From Pontivivens sp032464575 (GTDB taxonomy: Bacteria; Pseudomonadota; Alphaproteobacteria; Rhodobacterales; Rhodobacteraceae), in assembly GCA_032464575.1 (NCBI GenBank), contig JAWDKM010000001.1, positions 310,001 to 374,000 of the forward strand: a DNA stretch of 64,000 bases, written 5' to 3'. Below the pieces are notes generated by a model that saw only the letters and a list, made by a program, of their open reading frames with translations, did no database searches and was not told where the DNA came from. A program made the translations under genes and the position numbers. Of this stretch, positions 60,441 to 64,000 are shown piece after piece (positions within the stretch are counted from its first letter, which is position 1; every line of letters starts with the position of its first letter).

Positions 60441-61093
60441 AGCTCCATTCCCATCAGGTCCGCCGCAATCTCCGGCACCTCGGCCGGCGCACCGGCGAGC
60501 CCGTCCGCCTCGGCCGCGTGCAGCTCCCCCTCCTCGGCGAAGCCCCAGATGGCGCCGATGGTGGGGATGTCGTTGTTGCGCGCGCCCTCGATGTCGTGCC
60601 GCCGGTCGCCGAGCACGATGCAGAGGGCCGGATCGTGTCCCGTCTCGGCCAGCACATGCGCGTAGAGCGCGGTCTTGTCCGCATTCTCGCCCGAGATCTC
60701 CGCCCCGAAGATCCGGTCGACATGGGCATCGAGGCCCAGCACCTCCGCTTGCCGCTGGGCCACCGGCGTCGGAAGGACGGAGGTGAGGTAGATCGCCACC
60801 TCGAGGTCGCGCAGGTCGTCGAGCATCACGCCGACATCGTCCTGCACCTCGGCCTCCTCCACCCCGCCAGCCATGTAGGCAGCGAAGAAGTCCGTCACCG
60901 CCTCGCCGATATCGGCGGTGGCGCCCAGCAGCACCTCCAGCACCTCCCAGACCGGGGGGCCGACGGTCCAGCGGAGCTCCGCGGGGGGAGGCACCTCACC
61001 CCCCTGCTGCCGCAACGCATGGCCGAGGGCCGCGAAGTATCCTTCGGAGGGATCGACGAGCGTGCCGTCGAGATCGAGGAAGATGGCCTGCAT
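60437..61093 (-). CDS. HAD-superfamily hydrolase
   Basis: The 218-residue protein has HAD motif I FLDLDGTLVDP (Asp7 and Asp9), motif II in YLTSVLPTP, a motif III lysine in NADKTALY, and motif IV LGDRRHDIEGARNN. The alpha-helical cap is inserted after motif I, as in phosphoglycolate-phosphatase-like members. The substrate cannot be read. It heads the HAD-GNAT-dapE operon; a decayed transposase lies just upstream. Confidence 0.9.
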   Translation of the reverse strand: MQAIFLDLDGTLVDPSEGYFAALGHALRQQGGEVPPPAELRWTVGPPVWEVLEVLLGATADIGEAVTDFFAAYMAGGVEEAEVQDDVGVMLDDLRDLEVAIYLTSVLPTPVAQRQAEVLGLDAHVDRIFGAEISGENADKTALYAHVLAETGHDPALCIVLGDRRHDIEGARNNDIPTIGAIWGFAEEGELHAAEADGLAGAPAEVPEIAADLMGMEL

Positions 61094-61111
61094 GAGTATT
61101 CCCGCGCGATG

Positions 61112-61733
61112 TCAGCCTGATTTGACGCAGCGGCGCGCCGTTGTCCATCGCCGATGCGCCTCGGCCGTGGGCTCGTGATGCCGAGCCCAGATCCGGAATG
61201 AAGCGAGATTTCGGGGCGGCGAGGACGCTCGTTGCGGTCCTGGAGTATCGCATGGCGATACCTCTGACGTGCTCGAGGCGGTCGAAGAACCCCTCGATCC
61301 GGTTGCGTTCGGGGTAGAGGGCGTGGTCCACGGTCCGCACGACACGGACGTTCTACTGGCGCGGGATGCGCACCATCACACCGGTCGCCTCGATGACGGC
61401 GGTCACCGCCTGGCCGAAGCAGTCCCGGCCACCGGCGACGTCTCCGGTCAGGCCGAGCTCGGCGACGAGAGCCGGCGCCGTCGTCTTGGCCAGCGCCTCG
61501 AATGTCCTGAGCGAGACACCGGACGTCGCCCACCTTTTGGAGCGGTCGTGGACCGTGGTCCGGGCGCCGCACCGCTCGGGCAGATCGCGTCACGGCGCCC
61601 CGGTTACGAGGGCGTGGAAGATGCCGCCGATGACCCGCCGGTCATCCACCCGCGCGACGCCTCTCGGCTTGTCGGGGAGAAGCGGGGCGATCAGCGCCCA
61701 CTGCGCATCCGTCAGATCGGGCCGGCCCGTCAT
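61112..61733 (-). pseudogene. Decayed IS5-type transposase
   Basis: The frame from ATG 61733 begins MTGRPDLTDAQWALIAPLLP, the start of IS5-family transposases. It has a TGA at 61590-61592 where most members have the Trp of APWRDLP, and a TAG at 61353-61355. The central DDE catalytic segment is missing. The end returns as LYPERNRIEGFFDRLEHVRGIAMRYS and then shifts frame into ASFRIWARHHEPTA, close to 61210. With two stops, a deletion and a frameshift it cannot be active. I found no clear terminal inverted repeats. Confidence 0.88.
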
Positions 61734-61803
61734 GACCGCCTGCCTGCCCCCGGGGTGGATCACGCCGACCGGCGGAAGGGGATCCCGCCTATCGGTTCGC
61801 GAC

Positions 61804-62769
61804 CTAGAGGGGCGGCAGGGCGAGCGGCGTCACCGTGACATCGGCGGCGAGGTGCCGGGCCAGCGCGCCGTCGAAGAGCTCCGTCGCGGGCGTCGTGACG
61901 GTGGCGGCCGCGGCCGCGGTTCCCAGCCGGACCGCCTCCGCCAACGGCTCCCCGCGGGCGAGGGACAGGGTGAGCGCGCCCATCAGGCTGTCGCCCGCAC
62001 CCACCGCGCTGACGACCTCGACGGCGGGCGGGCGGCAGTGGACGGCGCCATCGGACCAGACGCCGACATTGCCCTCCGCACCGAGGGCCATGACGAGGTG
62101 GTTCGCCACACCGGCCCGCAGAAGGACCCGGCCGAAGAGCGCAAGTGCCTCGGGCCTGTCGAAGGGACGGCCGGCCAGCTCCTCGGCTTCCGCCCGGTCC
62201 ATGCGCAGCAGGTCCACGGGACCGCCGGGCATGCCTGCGGCAGCGGCGGTCAGCGCGGGGCCCGAGGTGTCGAGCAGGAAGCGGCCGCCCTGCCCGCGCG
62301 CCAGCGCGCCGATGCGGCCCTGCACCTCCGCCCCCACGCCCGGCGGCAGACTGCCCGACAGAACCACGAGCGCGCCGGAGGGGATTGCGGCCTCCAGCGC
62401 CTCGAGCATCGCGGCGACATCGCTTTCCGACCACACGGGACCCGCCATGACGAAGCGGTATTGCTGGCCGCTTTCCGCTTCCGTCACCGCGAAGGACTGG
62501 CGCGTAAGCCCCGGACCGGCGAAGCGGGCGACGTCAATCCCCTCCCCCTCCAGCATCGCGGCGGCGAGATCGCCGGTGACGCCCGCGAGGGCCGCAAAGG
62601 CCGTCGAGGAGCCGCCAAGCCGCGCCACCGCCCGGCTGACGTTGATCCCGCCCCCGCCGGGGTCGAGCCTCTCGCCGGCGCAGCGCAGTTTCAGATGCGG
62701 GGCGACCAGCGGCGTGGAGGCGGACACGTCCAGCGTCGGGTTCAGGGTGACGGTCAGGATCTCGCGCAT
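61804..62769 (-). CDS. PfkB-family sugar kinase (phosphofructokinase-like)
   Basis: The 321-residue protein begins ILTVTLNPTLDVS, the start of the 1-phosphofructokinase/6-phosphofructokinase-2/tagatose-6-phosphate kinase group. It has GGGGINVSRAVARLGG and the catalytic motif VSAVGAGDSLMGALTLSLARG. No fru operon partners are next to it, so the exact phosphosugar cannot be named. It lies downstream of the GNAT gene with a 27-base gap. Confidence 0.92.
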   Translation of the reverse strand: MREILTVTLNPTLDVSASTPLVAPHLKLRCAGERLDPGGGGINVSRAVARLGGSSTAFAALAGVTGDLAAAMLEGEGIDVARFAGPGLTRQSFAVTEAESGQQYRFVMAGPVWSESDVAAMLEALEAAIPSGALVVLSGSLPPGVGAEVQGRIGALARGQGGRFLLDTSGPALTAAAAGMPGGPVDLLRMDRAEAEELAGRPFDRPEALALFGRVLLRAGVANHLVMALGAEGNVGVWSDGAVHCRPPAVEVVSAVGAGDSLMGALTLSLARGEPLAEAVRLGTAAAAATVTTPATELFDGALARHLAADVTVTPLALPPL

Positions 62770-62796
62770 CTTCTCCTCCGGTTGGCGCGGCTCCGG

Positions 62797-63264
62797 TCAC
62801 ACCGGACCGGACACGACGACTTGGATCGGCTCCAGCCCGGCCCGCGCCATCAGCCTCGCCGATGCCGCGTTGAACGTGAAGTGGACGGCGCGCAGCTCGG
62901 TCACGCCGGCCTCGCGAAGGCGGGCCCGCAGCGCGTCGATCATGGCCAGGGCCAAGCCCTGCCGGCGCGCCTGCTCCGCGACCGCCACATGATGGATCAT
63001 GGCGTAGCGGTAGGCGGCATGGATCGGCCCTGCCTCCCGCGTGACGAGCTCATGGAGCAGGTAGCCGACCGCCTCACCGTCCCGTTCGGCGATGAGGGCG
63101 GCCTGCTCGGGCTTGTCCAGTGCGTCCGCGAACCACTCTTCCATCACCTTGGGTACGCCGAGCGGGCTGAACCACTGCGGATGCGTGGCGGCATGAAGCG
63201 CCTGAACGTCCCGATTGAGCGCGGCGAGGACCGCAGCATCCTCCCCCGTCGCGATCCGGATCAA
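62797..63264 (-). CDS. GNAT-family N-acetyltransferase
   Basis: The 155-residue protein has a GNAT fold with the acetyl-CoA loop as VAVAEQARRQGLALAMIDALRARLREAG and the C-terminal FTFNAASARLMARAGLEP. It overlaps the aldo/keto reductase gene as ATGA. The substrate is unknown. Confidence 0.9.
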   Translation of the reverse strand: MIRIATGEDAAVLAALNRDVQALHAATHPQWFSPLGVPKVMEEWFADALDKPEQAALIAERDGEAVGYLLHELVTREAGPIHAAYRYAMIHHVAVAEQARRQGLALAMIDALRARLREAGVTELRAVHFTFNAASARLMARAGLEPIQVVVSGPV

Positions 63265-64000
63265 TAGGGGATCGGATAGCGGCGGTGGAGCGCGCCGATC
63301 CCCTCCATTACCTCCTCGCTCAGCTCCGTATCGGCCGCGTCGAGGCAGGTGTCGAGCTGCTCCGGCGAGGTCGCCCCGATGATCACCGACGCCATGAAAG
63401 GCCGTGTCAGGCAGAAGGCGAGCGCCATGGTCGCCGGGTCGAGCCCGTGGTCGCGGGCGAGCTTCGCATAGGCGTCGGCCGCCTCCAGCGAGACCGGATT
63501 GACCCTCCCGCCCAGCTCCGGCGAGGCCACGTCGCGGCGCGAGCCGGGTACGATCGCATCGCCCGAATACTTGCCGGTCAGCAGGCCCGCGGCCAGCGAC
63601 GAATAGGCCAGCAGTCCGATCCGCTCGTGATGGCCCAGCTCCGCAAGGTCGAGGTCGTGGTGCCGGTACATGAGCGAGTACTCGTTCTGGACCGAGACGA
63701 TGCGCGGGAACCCCTCGGCCTCGGCGATCTCCAGCATCTTCATCATGCCCCAGGACGTGTCGTTGGAGACGCCGATATGCCGGATGCGGCCGCGCTCCAC
63801 CTCCCGCGCCAGAGCCTCCAGCGTGCGCCTGAGGTCATCCACCGTCTCCCGCCGCGGCTGATCCGAAGGGTCGTAGTCCCACTGCTTGCGGAAGTGGAAA
63901 TGACCCCGGTTCGGCCAGTGAAGCTGGTAGAGGTCGATGGTCTCGACGTTGAGCCGCTTCAGCGAGCCGTCGAGCGCGGTCCCGATGATTTCCGGCGCAA
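63261..64000 (-). CDS. Aldo/keto reductase, Tas-like (5' end outside window)
   Basis: The visible 246 codons are open to the window edge. They contain EIIGTALDGSLKRLNVETIDLYQLHWPNRG (catalytic region), IRHIGVSNDTSWGMMKMLEIA, and VIIGATSPEQLDTCLDAADTELS, typical of the Tas group of NADP(H)-dependent aldo/keto reductases. The N-terminal part with the catalytic Asp and Tyr is outside. A GTG at 63842 is internal and not the start. The stop overlaps the GNAT gene. Confidence 0.92.
   Translation of the reverse strand, partial: APEIIGTALDGSLKRLNVETIDLYQLHWPNRGHFHFRKQWDYDPSDQPRRETVDDLRRTLEALAREVERGRIRHIGVSNDTSWGMMKMLEIAEAEGFPRIVSVQNEYSLMYRHHDLDLAELGHHERIGLLAYSSLAAGLLTGKYSGDAIVPGSRRDVASPELGGRVNPVSLEAADAYAKLARDHGLDPATMALAFCLTRPFMASVIIGATSPEQLDTCLDAADTELSEEVMEGIGALHRRYPIPY

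Noticed and set aside
61112..61733. Active insertion sequence
   Set aside because: Two stop codons, a lost DDE region, a frameshift and no clear terminal repeats.

Overview
The window is very GC-rich and densely coded, and it reads as a chromosomal segment of an alphaproteobacterium, most likely of the order Rhodobacterales. The evidence for this is: lpxI rather than lpxH in the lipid A cluster; the CtrA and SciP cell-cycle regulators side by side; a serC-serA operon with a structured leader; two DUF1127 genes; a GTTC-N7-GTTC LexA-type box; and trmFO, gluQRS and the frr-uppS-cdsA-dxr-rseP-bamA order. I cannot name a genus. I saw no tRNA, rRNA, CRISPR array or intact mobile element.

Layout. 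1-15657 holds the translation and envelope block on the minus strand, read right to left: rpsB-tsf, then (after a small interruption with a YitT-type membrane protein and a small plus-strand gene) pyrH-frr-uppS-cdsA-dxr-rseP-bamA-skp-fabZ-lpxA-lpxI-lpxB. These genes make ribosomal and elongation parts, undecaprenyl and CDP-diacylglycerol carriers, isoprenoid precursors, the outer-membrane protein assembly machine and lipid A. 15781-20514 is an accessory stretch: a MarR regulator facing a small secreted protein across two matching palindromes, three tandem paralogous membrane-anchored proteins of unknown function, and a Tat-exported PhoX-like phosphatase. 20669-27375 is a tightly coupled plus-strand run: AEC transporter, pseudouridine kinase and glycosidase, a molybdate-type permease and ATPase without a binding protein, miaA, trmFO and a small hypothetical gene. 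27650-30726 has a methyltransferase, gluQRS, two small related proteins, hisI and an Fe-S scaffold protein.

30814-37739 is the DNA-repair and cell-cycle block: a 36-residue membrane protein behind LexA-type boxes, recG, ligA, ctrA, sciP and mnmA, with two near-consensus CtrA boxes. 37831-44121 has two lipoproteins that share a domain, an M20 peptidase, an FKBP-type isomerase, a candidate small RNA, and the serC-serA operon flanked and split by a dispersed two-hairpin repeat. 44352-48980 has SoxR with its operator next to a DUF1127 gene, a second DUF1127 gene, and a MocR-type regulator coupled to EamA and MATE exporters. The rest (48977-64000) is mixed metabolism: EamA transporter, glyoxalase-fold protein, serine hydrolase, esterase, cytosolic-looking nucleotidase, aminotransferase, LysR/isochorismatase pair, dapE-GNAT-HAD operon, a decayed IS5-type transposase, a PfkB kinase, a GNAT protein and an aldo/keto reductase cut by the window edge.

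The points most worth following are the LexA-boxed 36-residue membrane protein, the triplicated membrane-anchored family, the candidate small RNA with a doubled terminator, the SoxR-controlled DUF1127 gene, and the two-hairpin repeat family around serA.
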